This document shows, piece by piece, positions 25,919 to 38,965 of a DNA stretch of 64,000 bases. Position 1 is the first letter of the stretch. Each line of letters begins with the position of its first letter. Location: assembly GCA_021234535.1 (NCBI GenBank), contig CM037839.1, forward strand, positions 23,299,196 to 23,363,195, in the 5' to 3' direction. The notes beneath the pieces are model-generated. The model was given only the letters and a program-made list of their open reading frames with translations, had not been told where the DNA came from and ran no database searches. A program made the position numbers and the translations under genes. The DNA is from Stichopus chloronotus. Its lineage: Eukaryota > Echinodermata > Holothuroidea > Aspidochirotida > Stichopodidae.

Positions 25919-27289
25919 CATAATGGAATAATCGAAATTTCTTCTCCATTTTATACCAAGCTATTTATTGTAATCCTGTTTTGCGTATTAAAAGATATTC
26001 AGGGGCCGTATGGAAGACCAAATTCGCCTAAAATATCACATGTGTGTGAGCACATGTTCTAAGTTTCCGAGTAACGTTCCAAATTAGGTATCACAGACTG
26101 TTAATGTGGCAAAGAAAACAAGAAATGTCGCATTTTCTGGTTGTAAAAGAAACGTTTGCCGCAAAGTCTGATGATGAGAAAATTTAAAGGAATCACTACA
26201 CACAGTTTATTTGCTTGATTGCCTTTAAACTAAAACTCCAGAAGTTATTTACAGCACCTCCAATATTTCAAAAATGCAACTTAACAAGGTTAAGTTTCAT
26301 AAGTTTGTGTTACATGTGGACATTGATTTGACATATTGTCCGTTGTAATCATGCGGAGGTCCCCAGCTGATCCTTATCCTCCTTAAGTTTAAAGTAAATG
26401 TGGGTAAGCTTATTGACCATTTGTTCGTTGCAATTGAGGTCACCAGTTCCCCATTTCTCTCCATTACATAACCATTTACCGAGTGATTGTTAGGACACGT
26501 TTACTCAAGACGTAACAGCAGACGTTGTGACGTTGCAATGACGTTGCAATAGGCTATAAAACTCAGAAAGTGAGTCATCTATTCTTCAATAAAAGTGACT
26601 TAGTAGAAGAAAAATATTTTTCATAAATCTGTTTTCTTCTTTCCTTATTATCTCAAACGTCGCTTGAAGAGGATAACAATCTTTGAGCCTGATTTCTCCT
26701 CTAAACTTGAGTTGCCACGGTTTACTTGTTTTTTAAGGAATGAATCTGAAAATATCAAGTATAACTCACGATGAATGATTACAAACGATATTCTTTACTA
26801 ACTACTTGCTGCATTGACAAAATGCTAGCACCAGTCTTCCCGAAGGGATTGGGTATGACAATGAAGGTGGTTGAGGTAGACGTAAGGGGTAAGTGTGGTG
26901 GGGTGGAGTGCAGTGAGGAGAATCGACAACCTACTGCAAAACTGTCAATAAACCATCCTTTAAAAAGAGGCCATGCCTCATGAATATGTATGACCTGATA
27001 TCACGTCAGGTATCTCTTAATGCACCTGACATAACCAATCCTTTACGTGATTTACAATGGTGTTACAATATATGTTTTTTCTGAAGAACATTGTGCGGCA
27101 ATGGTACCCACATGCGGTTTACATCGTTTTTGCCCATTGCGCCGAGACTCCAGTCAAGTGATCACGGGGAATTTGCCTGTAATCTGCCGGTAATCTATCG
27201 GGTAATCCACTAGTAAATGTTACCAGTCTTCCCGAGAAAGACTAGTATACCTAGACTCATAGTCTAGCGTGGCTGTGTTGATACTTTTC
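25919..27289. other. No gene seen
   Basis: Non-coding. A direct GACGTTGCAAT duplication lies near 26530-26550. Confidence 0.35.
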
Positions 27290-27860
27290 TACTACCACCA
27301 CTAATACTACTATTGACACTACTTCAAACACGATTACCATCACTACTACTACCACTGCCACTATTAACACCACGACTTCTATCCACTGTTACAGGTGATG
27401 CTACTACTAAAAATACGACTGCTACTACTACTACCATACCGCTACCGCTATTAGCCTACCTCTTCTATACCTACCGCTTCCACGCTTCTACTACTATTAT
27501 CACTATTACACTACCACTGCCATTACTACCACTACTACTACACTATTGCTACCACTATTATCACTACTCTTATTACCACTATTACCGCTACTACTACTGC
27601 ACTACCACCACTACTACTAGGCTATGTTATCACTTACACTGCTGCTTTTACTGTAACTGCTTCTGTCAACAATTCTAAAGCTCCATCTAGTACTGCTGAT
27701 ACTTCTTACATCTTACAGTACTGCTGGTATTTCCTACATCACTAGGCCTATTACCACTACTACTAAAATTTTCAAACACTACAGGAATAAGAACTAACAC
27801 TTCTACTAGTACAAGTGTTATTCTTTTAACTATTGCTATGGCTACTGCTCCTCTACTTCA
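27290..27860. repeat. Degenerate (ACT)n triplet repeat
   Basis: ACTACTACC, CACTATTAC and related triplets dominate about 570 bp, strongest at 27290-27610. A Leu/Pro/Tyr-rich frame through it is an artefact of the triplet period. Confidence 0.75.
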
Positions 27861-27979
27861 CTAAGATAACTATAACGCCCACTTTTGCTTTCGATGATTA
27901 TCGTTACCGCTCGTAATTATTGTGTGTACATATGCCAGTGTGTTTGTGACGCCTTCCTTGTAACAGGAAGCTGGAGAAC

Positions 27980-29110
27980 ACTCCCTGCTCATAAACACGG
28001 TATGTCAAGAGCGTAATCTTGGGTTCATCTCATCTGTGTGTTGATAAACAAGAAACCTAATGTTTCTGATGAAGGGCAAAGGTCGAAATGTGAAAATCTT
28101 GTAAAACACTACATCGAAAGAATGGAAACTTTAACTGAGCTCATGTAGGTCTATTATAAAGCCTGGCCTCACGTACCCCACGCTCAGGGTAACACCGTGT
28201 TACCTCGCGCTCGAGTAACGTGAGAACGCGGGTTCACTCGGGGTCGGTGTTTAAATTTCGATCCACTTCCAAACGCAGGGTTCTGAGGTTTTAAACACCG
28301 TGTTTATGGTAATAAATCAAGATAACATGTGTTTTACGACACAGATGACGCGTACTTCCGGTTCAGGGGGTGCACATCACAACAAGAGGCTAGCGGTACC
28401 GCACTTCGTCCGAAATATTTGACCTCGTTACTATCGTAGCACAACCAATTCAATTTTACTTGGGGTACGTGAGAACACACGCTGGAAAACACACGCTGGA
28501 AAACACGGTGCTAACCAGCGGTGTTGTCCTTTTGTAAACACGGGGTTTCAGTGCCTGCCGCGGGGTACGTGAGACCAAGCCTTTAGTTTGATACATCCAA
28601 TATCACTTTTGCTTTAGTTCAAAGGTCTTCAGGGGTCAACCTGTGAAAGCGTGTAAACACAATGTTTCTAAAGGTGAGAATAGACTGATCCCATGTATGG
28701 TATAAGAACATGTTGTTTTTGGTTGAGATCAAAAGTTCATTTGAAGTCTGCAGAGAACAAACCTAAAATTTTGTGAATACGGTATCTCAAGAATGGAAGC
28801 TTGAACATCATATCATACTAAGTGTGTTCATGTGGCACATTGGCCTACAAGAAAGCTGTCATGATGTTTTTGGTGGCATTCATATTTAGCGTATTGGTAC
28901 ACATTTGTGAGTTTTAAATTGTGTGAAAATTAGGATGGCCTTAGACAGCCAATTCTCACATGATATCATACATGATAAGGTTTCATCGAAGGAACAAACC
29001 AAACCATGATGGTATGACTCGATATCACCTCATTTTCTATCATGCAGAAAAGAGTTTTCTGGAGACATGATTTTAGCACATTATGAAAGCCTGTGTGGAC
29101 CAGGTGGCTT
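27980..29110. repeat. Diverged repeat with ATCTCAAGAATGGAA motif
   Basis: Words such as AACACGGTATGTCAAGAG (27996), CATCGAAAGAATGGAAAC (28112), GTAAACACAATGTTTCTAAAG (28651) and ACGGTATCTCAAGAATGG (28778) recur every 120-150 bp outside the MITE. They match words at 10240-10480. This looks like an old tandem or dispersed repeat family. Confidence 0.45.
28159..28583. mobile_element. 425-bp MITE with TA duplication
   Basis: The ends AAGCCTGGCCTCACGTACCCC and AAGGCTTGGTCTCACGTACC (reverse complement of the right end) are inverted repeats, with TA just outside each (28157-28158 and 28584-28585). The interior is GC-richer than its surroundings, carries several GTAAACACGG/GTTTTAAACACCG words, and has no coding capacity. 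A TA duplication is the mark of Tc1/mariner-type mobilisation, so that class is likely. It sits inside the diverged repeat described next. Confidence 0.7.
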
Positions 29111-30890
29111 TATACCATCTCTGTCTGGTAGCCACCTATCCTTAGAACTTGAAAGTAAAGGCAACTGTATGTAATGGTGCAAAAAAGATTTATTTGGTCG
29201 CTTTTCTGTTATAAGATTATCAGAAACGTTTGTTGAAAATCATGAATCTGTCATATAATGACTTATTATAATGCATTGTAATGACGTATTCTGCAATGAA
29301 AACTTAAAGGGACTCAATAATATAAATAAGTTTGTGACGATTTTGAAGGGATACTCTACCGCGCCTGATTTTGAAGTTGCGCATTCAATAGTTGAGAAAA
29401 CTATCGAAATATTTGGTTTTAAATCCTGACTTGTACTATCTTGTGCAATTGTTTTAGTTCTACTCTTATGTGAAAAGTGCCTGGTCACAATTTTTCAAAA
29501 AAAAAAAAAAATAAATAAATAAAAAAACCAAACTGAGTCGTTGATTACTCACTTATTAATGTTCTTTTTTATGTGACACATGAGGATCATCTTCGTTTGA
29601 CCAATCGTCATTAGTATGTGAAGGAAATTTGGCAGGTTTAGGAAACTTTGGAGAATTTCACAAAACAACTCAATGTGCCTTTTTAAAGAAACACTGATTC
29701 TTACTTTGATTAAGCAATGCCATATAAAGGACAATAGAGCATCGGTATATATCACAGTTGGTATACGTGACATGTTAATATTAATTTTGATTCCAGTCAT
29801 TTTTACTCCAAAACTATAAATAAGAATACTGTTTTATATGAAATTACAACTACGTCTGTATGTCACATTTATATTCTTTAGAATAAAAGTGACTGCAACC
29901 AAAATTAATATTTCAGGAGGACTCTGTCTATACCATTAACAGAATTCTTTAAATCCTCAATGTCACTGATATTCTGTTTGTTACAAACAGTCCAATCGGC
30001 TTTGCTTACGTATTGATTAATGTGAATAACTCGACTGGGTTACATGATCGAAACTGCAATGCATTCTTGCATCCTGGCTATTATCGCTTTACTAATATTT
30101 CAATAGCGCAACCATTTTACTGCTGCCAATAGCTATTTCAAAAGTTCAACTGTTACAATGCGCCTATACTTTGCCCTGCTATTACCACTGTTAATAGTTA
30201 TACTATTAACTACTGTATTCCTAAAATGCTTCTCTTCCGTTGGTACTTCTTTCTTTACCTGTTCCAGGTAGGCTGTGTTTGTTCAACAGAGCGTATGGCC
30301 TTCTACGACAGCGTTAATGTATACAAACTTATTTTATAACAAGACGTTTTTAAGAACACCGCGACCTGGATTTCCACTCCAAATCGTCAATACCGTGGAT
30401 GATAGTAGAATATGAGAGAGTCAACAAGCTAATATGTAGTAAAAACTAGTCTAAACCCTCCGCACGCTATTCCACCAGCAAAAGTTGAAACTTCTCTTGC
30501 GGAAAATGAAAAGAGAGGAAATCACATGTGCATCTTAGAGATGAAGTATACCATAACGTGGCATGCAGGCGTCGTAAGCTGCTGGTATTCCTCCTCATGT
30601 TTTTCTCTTCCCTTCTTTTCGTCGACCTTCAGTATTCGTACAATCTTCACTCCAAATATATGTATTTCATTCCATCCACTACAGATGTAACCTTTGTTTG
30701 CACATACGGCTTTTGTTATAAACTTACACGCAATCTTAATTCTTCAGCATATAAAATTTTTTAAAGTATACGTTTGACATGACTTAACACATTTTGGAGT
30801 ACGGAACGAATTCATCATTAACACTGATGAAAATAGCTACAATTTTCATCGAAATCCACCAAACATTGACCATTTCGCAAACAAATTGTG
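29111..30890. other. Non-coding; one repeat half at 29470-29690
   Basis: The stretch 29470-29690 resembles 33040-33230 in the same orientation (GTTGATTACTCAC, then CATTAGTATGTGAAGGAAA, then AAAACAACTCAATG), so both are diverged copies of one repeat. No gene is supported. Confidence 0.45.
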
Positions 30891-30914
30891 TTACAATTAT
30901 TGTAAAGCGATTTA

Positions 30915-31178
30915 GTGGTTTACAAATGTCTCCATGGCTTACCTCCCGTCTACCTATCCGATCTCTTCGCCACCTCTACTCTTTCTAATGCCACTGTCCT
31001 ACCAAATATTACTTCTACCCTCTGTGACAGATCATTTGTAATTTCTGGTGCTAAATTGTGGGATTCCTTCCCTGTTGATCTTCGGAATATTCACAGTATA
31101 CATAGTTTCAAGAAACACCTAAAACATTTTCTCTTTTCAAATGCAAATCGTTTTGCAATGAAGCTCAATGTTAAGTAA
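30915..31178 (+). pseudogene. C-terminal end of a LINE reverse transcriptase
   Basis: The frame encodes VYKCLHGLPPVYLSDLF, then CDRSFVISGAKLWDSFP, then HSFKKHLKHFLF before a stop. This order (K-LHG..P-YL..L, then a G-KLW-S-P block, then SFK--LK--LF) is the recognisable C-terminus of CR1/L2/Jockey-type reverse transcriptases. The catalytic palm would lie upstream and is absent: the sequence before about 30895 is not coding. It is therefore a 5'-truncated copy. Confidence 0.75.
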
Positions 31179-31228
31179 GTGCCTCTTGTATAATATTTGA
31201 TGTTCTTTCTATTTTGTTTTCTATTATT

Positions 31229-32248
31229 ATCTCATCGCCCCATAGGGGCAAGATGAGATATTGTAGTCACTTGGCTAGTGGAGCTACATATTGTACTGTG
31301 CACCCATGGGAGAATGGTTGCCATGGGAACTCTTGGAGTGGATGAGTAGCGACACTCCAGTGGTACCCATGGTAGAGTGACCATGGGCACAGGAGGGTCC
31401 TGTTGGGTGGTATAAATGAAAACGTGTCCGTGCCAATGCGCCAATTTTGCCCTAAAATTGGTATTTCCAGCATATCTTGAGATGTGCTTGAGCATTTAAT
31501 GCACAATTTTGCAAGGACATACTTGAGAATGTAATATTCAAGGTATATCACTTTTGTATTGAAGAGATTGAAAATTGCTGATTCTTTAAAAAAAAAAAGC
31601 CAATTTTGCCCCAAAATTTGTATTCCCCGCTTATCTTGCGAGCTAATTAAGCATTATACGCACAATTTTGCAAGGCCGTTCCTATGAACACAATAATGAA
31701 GATATCCTATAGTAAACTGGGGAAACTGTATGTTTGTTTGGTAATAAACTTAGAGCCAGCATCTGGGTCAATACTAGACACCATCTCTTTAACTTTAGCC
31801 AAAACATCTTTAGAAGAACTAACCAGGTCCTGCACAGGTAAGAAGTGGACTTATGTGCAAATACCCATAGAGGGATGCTCTTATATCCTGCCCCTAACTC
31901 TAACCACTAAGCCTAACCTACATGGAATAACCCAATGTTTTAATTGTGTTATGTAGCGTAATATGCTCAGATACTTTTGAGCCATTAGTTATCGTTACTT
32001 GAGCCTAGTAGCACCAGCCTATAACCTTAAGTTTGCTACCTTACAGTATATATCAGTATTGAGATGCTTACCACCAGTTTTTGCTTGAAGAATGTTTGCC
32101 ACTCATTTACAACCAGTTCCCTGAACTAGGTCTCTGTGAGATGTGGTTGCAGGAACTATTACAAATCCCTAAGTGCATGCCCTGTATTTAAGTCAATGCA
32201 TGTTGGCGATGAGATACGGAACTCCGTGAATTGCCCTCTTGTTTAAGA
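31229..32248. mobile_element. 1.0-kb insertion with a possible 15-bp target duplication
   Basis: TTGTTTTCTATTATT occurs immediately left (31214-31228) and right (32249-32263), splitting the LINE 3' UTR. The segment starts with ATCTCATCGCCCC and a tight hairpin (31231-31257), and has the inverse GGCGATGAGAT at 32205-32215. Its last part reads, in reverse complement, GGGCAATTCACGGAGTTCCG, whose first nine bases match the terminal repeat of the transposon at 3.4-10.2 kb. It has no ORF of note. The class is uncertain. Confidence 0.5.
31432..31700. repeat. Diverged tandem duplication inside the insertion
   Basis: About 90 bp starting CCAATTTTGCCCTAAAATT (about 31440) and again CCAATTTTGCCCCAAAATT (about 31601) share the following TATCTTG and GCACAATTTTGCAAGG blocks. 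The unit length is about 160-170 bp. Confidence 0.6.
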
Positions 32249-32339
32249 TTGTTTTCTATTATTTAAAATTGTTTATTTTGTTTTCAGCACCACCGTGCAT
32301 GCCTTGTAGTCAAGGTAGAGGCTGTGCATAAACCTTTTA

Positions 32340-32465
32340 TTTAGTTATTCATTCATTCGTTCATTCATTCTTTCATTCATTCATTCATTCATTCATTCAT
32401 TCAGTCAGTCAGTCAGTCAGTCAGTCAGTCAGTCAGTCAGTCAGTCAGTCAGTCAGTCAGTCATT
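32340..32465. repeat. (ATTC)n then (AGTC)n microsatellites
   Basis: ATTCATTC repeats (about 32340-32402) change abruptly into CAGTCAGT repeats (32402-32462). The first block is probably the LINE tail. Confidence 0.85.
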
Positions 32466-35430
32466 CAATAAACATAAGTCAAATATGCAAATTTCTTATC
32501 CTACTTCAAGGGAGGGACTCATATGATACACATCAAGTTATGCTTAGCTTACTTATGATTTATTTCAAGGACAATTAAGTATTTTATGTCCCCGTAGGGT
32601 TTTATCTTAGAAGCATGTATTGCCCCTTCTTTCAAAATATCGATATCACTCAACAGTGTGCGACTCAATAATTAAGTAATTCAGAAACAATATGTCTATA
32701 GCTAACAAAAGAAATACTGACTCTGCACAACAATCCACATCATTGGTTTGGCTTTTTCATCACACTTTTAAAGGCCTTATCTCAAGATATCTCCAGATGC
32801 AGACATCTCTAAGAAATAGATATAAATACATTTGTGAATACATTGATTTTAAAGGGGCTCATCGAGTTGATATCAGTAAAGATTGCGGTGATTTTGAAGT
32901 ATACAAACACTCGACAATACTCACAATTAGCATAATTAATCAAGTTTCACATCCAATAGTTATATGAAAACTGTCATTTTTTTTCGAATTTTTGACCGTT
33001 ACTTGCTCTGATTGTGTGCATGTGAATGTACTAATGTGAAAATGTCTGGTCACAAAGTTTCAAAAACTAAATTTAATCGTTGGTTACTCACTCATTAATG
33101 TTCCAACTTATGTAAAACTTTGGGATCCTTTTAGTTTGACTGTTTGTCATTAGTATGTGAAGGAAACTTGACCGGTTTAGAAAAATTCAGTGAATTTCAT
33201 AAAACAACTCAATGAGCCTCTTTAACTCAGTTTCACACTACGGTACTCATATGTTTGTACGTTCATGTTTGATCTTACTTCTGATAATATGTCGATGCCT
33301 CTCCTAACAAACTTGACCCACGGCGGCTGCGTAAATGTAACACATAGGCCTATACCCTACATCTCTCTAGATTCGTGTTAACCTTCTGTTAAATGACATT
33401 TAAAACACACTTTCTATATGATATAATTAAGTACCCTGACCAAAGTTCTGGCTTTTAAACAAGATGTCTGCATCAACATATGTAACGGTAGGCCTACAGG
33501 CCAGAAAGTGTTAAGGGATCAAACCGCAACCCCACCATCACCAACCCCTCAAAATAAATGAATAAATAAAAAGAAGTAATTAAACATGATACTAATGAAA
33601 TGAAAGAAGTAAAAACAAACGATACTTAAAGTAAACAAACCTATGTTTCTCTTGACCAGTGCAATACTGAAACACTATAGTAAGTTCCATTGAAGACCAT
33701 TCTTTTCAACTGGAGACTGCCAATGAACTATAGTCAGTGACTTAAAAAGTGGTTCCTTTAGGGAAAATGAAAGTTCCTATTTTATCACATTGAAGATTAT
33801 AAGTTGATAAATCTGTGTAACAGTTGTCCAGATTGGCACACCTCTCCCCCATGACCGGTTTTAAAACTTTACCAAGGGTTTTTTTTTAATCAAATTTGCA
33901 CACTTTCGCAACCAAAGTTACAGAGATTCGTCTTATGGCAAAATATTCTCAGTATTTTTTTTTCTTTTTTTGTTAAGTTAGCCGACAACCACTGACAATT
34001 AACATTTCAGTAAGAAGTTACGATGCAAATCTTACCAGGAAAATTCTTCCCTGTATGAATAATATGAACAACCTAGAGTCTACCGGATAACAAAAAGCAT
34101 ATACCGGTAATCATCTTCCTATTTTTAAGAGACAATTTGAAATTATAATTGAATGCGGTTGCAAGTTAAATGTATCGCAGTGGTTAAAATAAATCTAAAA
34201 CAGCCTGGAAAGAGACACATACACACACATCTTCTTTTGTTTTTATATTCAGAACAGTTCAAAGAACATAAGAAACATAAGAGTACAAGGTGGAGCGATT
34301 TCTGGCGATATAAGAGAAGTATTTTTTGAAAATATTTTCCGGTACGTTCAGCGCCAACTGATGGTGGCGATTCCACAATTCTCACTCCTCCCTGACCCTG
34401 ACCAAGTACAGACCTAGTACAGAATCCCAAGTACTCCACTGTAGTAGAGGTACACTGTATTTTCGTATCACGCTGTAACTTGATCCCCCTGAAAACAAGC
34501 CTTGTGATGCCACTGGAGACAGAAAAAAAAACTGAGCCTCAGAATTCGAACAACTTAGATCTAACATTTCTTAATTCGGGCAAAAAGTTCATGCTCCCCA
34601 GAAATATTGTTCCCTTCATAGAGTTTTGTGAGAAAACAAAATTTCCGTGGCCTTTACTTTTTGCTTTTTTTCTGTACCCATACCCAAATATTTTACAATG
34701 TTTTTATTTTCTTCTTTTCTATAGACCAAGTATTTAGCAATCGTGAAAACCATATTTGGGAGCAAAACTAGGAACAATGGAGTCTGTATATTTAAAACAC
34801 TTACAACTGTCTCTCGTGGCAAGTAACTGAAAAAAAACCCTGCCTTTTGTGAAATATTTTAACCATACAGTCATATGATCTGGCTTACACGCTGCTACTT
34901 GTGGTTCTAACTACAAATCAAGAAGGATAATTGCACCTGAAGTTGCTTCTGTTTTCACTTTTACGAGGTTTCGTCGAACATCAGTTGATATAAAATGTTC
35001 GGGTGGGGCACACGTGACCTCTTGACGTGAATAATGCTCGCCGTGGCAACATCTGGGACCAACCAATTGGCAGAAAACAATATGGTAGAGCAACACCAGT
35101 GGCTGTTATTGTTTCAAGAGCTCTTTTTTTATCAACATCGTTTTTTTTTCTAGTATAACTACGTGCATTTCTGTCGATCAAGAGCGAGTGAGTGTTCCCT
35201 CAACAACAGAAAAATGACAGAGTGAACCCCTATGTCGATCTCTTGTCCCTGACTCACGATCTTGCCATTTGAAGAAAGACTGCTCTTGGTCAAGAGAGGT
35301 TACCTTGAACTTTGACGCTAGTGAAAATGTAGATTAGATATATTGTAGATTAACATTGAAAATATTATAAAAACTAAGGTCACCCCTTTTAAGCTATTGT
35401 AATGTGTCTTGTAGGATATTTAACAGACCT
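32466..35430. other. No gene seen
   Basis: Non-coding apart from the repeat copy at 33040-33230 noted under 29111-30890. Short frames on either strand lack domain-like content. Confidence 0.35.
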
Positions 35431-35436
35431 TGCACC

Positions 35437-38400
35437 TGTTGCGAACGTTACACATTGTTAACATTCATGTAGTAGAATTAAAATGAATGGTAGCCTCATA
35501 TCTTCATGTGTTTCAGTACGCATGTGCCTTTTGCGTATGTAAAAAGTATAAGTTCTCCTGAAGATTAGATGCTTACATGTAACAGTGTACTTGAAAGGAC
35601 ATAGTTTTGTTTCTTTTTCTGATGTAAAACTTTAACTGCACCATGTATAGTAATGTACAACAAAGAATTGCATAAAAAGGTGTAGATTACATCAAACAAC
35701 CTTACAAAATTTCAAGCTCTCAAATACTATTTTATATGAAAATTATAAGCAGTCCGAAACCAATTGTTTTTATTCTAAAAATCATATTTTAAATTCAACA
35801 AGGTGAGTCATGTTGCGGACGTTACATAGTGCCAACATGAAGGTATGCCCAAAGATTTGTACAATAATATTGCATTTTATTCAGGTTTATTCCACAGTTT
35901 GTTGTAGTTGTTTGAAAGATGGTTCACAATTAATAAGTTACATACACTATGCTATAGCTCAGTTTTGGGTGAGGATATACACACTAATAGTGATAAACTG
36001 ATTTCTAAAATAGTAAACTGCATTATGCAGTGATGATAACAGTTTTAGATTAAACCTGATAGCAATACTTTATAATAAATGCTAGGTCTTTTAAAACATC
36101 TCAGTTTCATCATAGTCAATTCCCAATGACCATCTGTGTGGTAGTAAACTTGAATTTGAGCAACGAATTATTTAGACGTATTTTACTTAATTACCTTAAT
36201 GTTGCGGATGTTACATATTTCCCTTCTAGGAATAGGTGAATGACTTACGGCCAAGGTAGCGCAATGCACTTTTAAACTGATCAAAGTGCAGTGAGTGCAC
36301 CAAATGAAAGTTATAAAAACTGAGTTTTTGTGGTCACATGTTTGAAATACTATTAAAGGTAGGCATACATACTCTCTTTAACAACAATTTGTGCTGGAAA
36401 AAAAAAACATTATGAGGCAGCTGTCTAGAGACTTTGGAGTGTAGGAATAGGACTCAGTAATTCAGTCATTACCCCTTCTTTAGTACCAGGACTTTTAGGC
36501 CAAACAAATTTATTACAGCCTCCTACTATACTGGCTTCATGAAGGTTATCTTGCACACATCATTTTTGTCTCAAGTACTTGCTGTATTTATCCAGGCCAC
36601 CACCCTATCATCACAGTTATCTTCAACAAATGAATTCACATGAACAATTGAAGTTGAACTAAGGAAAATATAATGCCTGGGCTGACATAAAATCAATAAA
36701 TTCACGTTGAAAAAAATGGGGCGACACTGCAGTAAATTGAATATACACTCAAACATCGCCAGGGGCGATACCATTTTGGCCCAAAAGCGCTGATCATGGA
36801 AGGGTGCAAAGCTCCCTCTGTATGACATGGAGCAGTAGCATGACAAAATGTTAGCTAGTAATGTGTGCTGGGAGGGCTATCTAAGTTGAGCACCACTATC
36901 TGTTCATGTAAATTGAACAAATAAATCTTTGCTTTACAAACCGAAAGATGGCAAGAAGCGGCACTTTCTAAGCTTCATGCACCCTGTCTTGAAATAGGAA
37001 TCTCCTGTCTGCAATTTCTCAATGAATGAGAAAATCAATCTATGGAAATTGGTATTACATATATCAGATGGGCTGACATGATACAAAAATCACAATGAGT
37101 TATGCCTCCTCTTTAATTTATTCTTGGAGCACTTTTTGGGTAGGGTGAGGGCTAAACTGCAATAAACTGAATGAAGACATGATATCTCAAATATTACAAT
37201 ACTATTTTCTTCTGTTTGGCTGACTTGTTTCTGCTTGACATATTGGCACGAGTTTGCATTGCAGTTTCCATAGCTCTCTGACCGAGAAAGTACCAATATA
37301 GACCAAAATGCAATGCAGGATGCAGTGACATAATACGCATGAGGTTTTATAAGGGAGACCTGAAGAAAGTTTCAGAATGCTGTGATATTGCGGTGTTTTG
37401 AGCCAAAGTACAGTGTTATAACATGGTGGTTACAATTTGAATTCCCTAATACCGCATAATTGTGCATTTCACACAACTGTCCAGGACTTCCTGTTTTGCC
37501 AAAACACCACGGTTTGTTCCTCTCTTCAGCTCTTGATGAGAATTTAGGGGCATTTTGATTTTGCTTCCACTAAAATGGGGGGGGGGGGGGGGATACTGTG
37601 TCATGGTCCCTAGCTGAAAAAAGTGGTAGACTGATATGTTTCCCTGTCCTGCAGGATCACTGCCCATGTATTATTCATGAAAAGTTTTGTATTTACAGTA
37701 TTGCTGCTTGAAACAAAATAACATATTTCAATTTGTTATAAAATATTCAATAAAAAGGCAAATTATACCCTTTTCTTTTTCTATTTTCTCTACACCTTAT
37801 TGAACTTACAATTCCTTTTTGTTATTTCTTTAGACCAAAATAGGTCCAACCAAACCATACGTGAGCTCAGTACAGTATCCACATGTAATTTTATCTTTGT
37901 TCTTAATGCATAGTGTAACACAGAGGATAAAGACAGTGAAATTTGCAGGTTTCAACAACTTTAATTTGTATGAAATGTGTCATAAATATCTGTCAACAGT
38001 TTTATGTAACAAACAGATAGTAGTGCTGTGAATAATGGGGAATACATGTAAGCGCAACTTACTAATGCAGGTATTCAGTTGTTTGATTTTCCTACACTGT
38101 GAAAAATATTTCTAGTACAAAATACTAATACAGTGGTTAAGCAATCCTAGATTGTTCATGTATGACAGTGACCACAGTTCATATAATGGACCACCTGAAA
38201 AATTCAAAACACAAGGGTCCTCTCATTACATTAATACATCAAAATTGTTGGAATGACTCCAATTTTCATTCTACAAAAAACAGGACACCACTTTAAAAAT
38301 AGATACAATTAAATCAATTCTATAGTTTATGATGATATTGCATTCATATATATTCCAAATATTTCCGTCAACAATTACTGATGTAACGTCCGCAACACAT

Positions 38401-38965
38401 CTTTCTAAATATTAATGTGCCAAAAGTAATACACCTAACATTTTACTTATTACAGACACAATAAGCAGTGTCTATACATTTCAAGCACATAACATTACAC
38501 AATTGTTTATTATTTGTTATGTATTTCACAAAAAAAATCACGTTTTTTGTAACGGACATTACACTGTGTTGCGGACGTTACATGTGTTGACGGAAATCAC
38601 AATTTGCTCCAAGTCACTAAAATATAATACGTAGGGAAGATCTATATTATCTACTACAAATGGTGTAGGGAGTTTTTATACTAAATGCAAAAATTTAAAC
38701 AAAATCTTATTTAGCTTCAAGATACTTTGCATAAAACAATGTTGCGGACGTTAGAAAGTGGTGACTGAAAATGTCAATTTTTTTTTTCAAAGTCACACAT
38801 ACCTGAAAAACAATGGATAATGTAAACTCTTTTGTTTGTGGTATGTATTGGTTTGACATAATATTCTGTGTAAGCACACTAGACATTCAAGTTTCTTTTA
38901 TTATTTTACACTGGAAGACATTAAGTTAGCATACAATTGTTGAAAATGTAACGTCCGCAACGTCA
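35437..38965. repeat. Region with repeated GTTGCGGACGTTACA motif
   Basis: Copies or close variants occur at about 35439, 35812, 36203, 38381 (inverted), 38551, 38564, 38741 and 38947 (inverted). Left copies are mostly forward; right ones are mixed. TTTCCGTCAAC or its inverse also recurs (38363, 38584, 39132). This looks like the two ends of a 3.5-4 kb DNA transposon analogous to that at 3.4-10.2 kb, whose motif GTGACGGACGTACA shares a CGGACGT(T)ACA core. I could not find its terminal repeats or a convincing ORF. A G-run of about 15 lies near 37577-37592. Confidence 0.5.

Larger units (their letters stand above)
30895..32400 (+). mobile_element. 3' end of a non-LTR retrotransposon (CR1/L2-like), interrupted
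   Basis: It begins in the last part of a reverse-transcriptase ORF (see next entry), continues into an AT-rich 3' UTR, is interrupted by a 1.0-kb insertion at 31229-32248, and resumes at 32264. It ends in GTGCATAAACCTTTTATTTAG and an ATTCATTC tail (about 32340-32400), as is usual for LINEs ending in short tandem repeats. The 5' part of the element is missing. Confidence 0.6.

Noticed and set aside
27313..27678. A Leu/Pro/Tyr-rich ORF
   Set aside because: By-product of the ACT triplet repeat.
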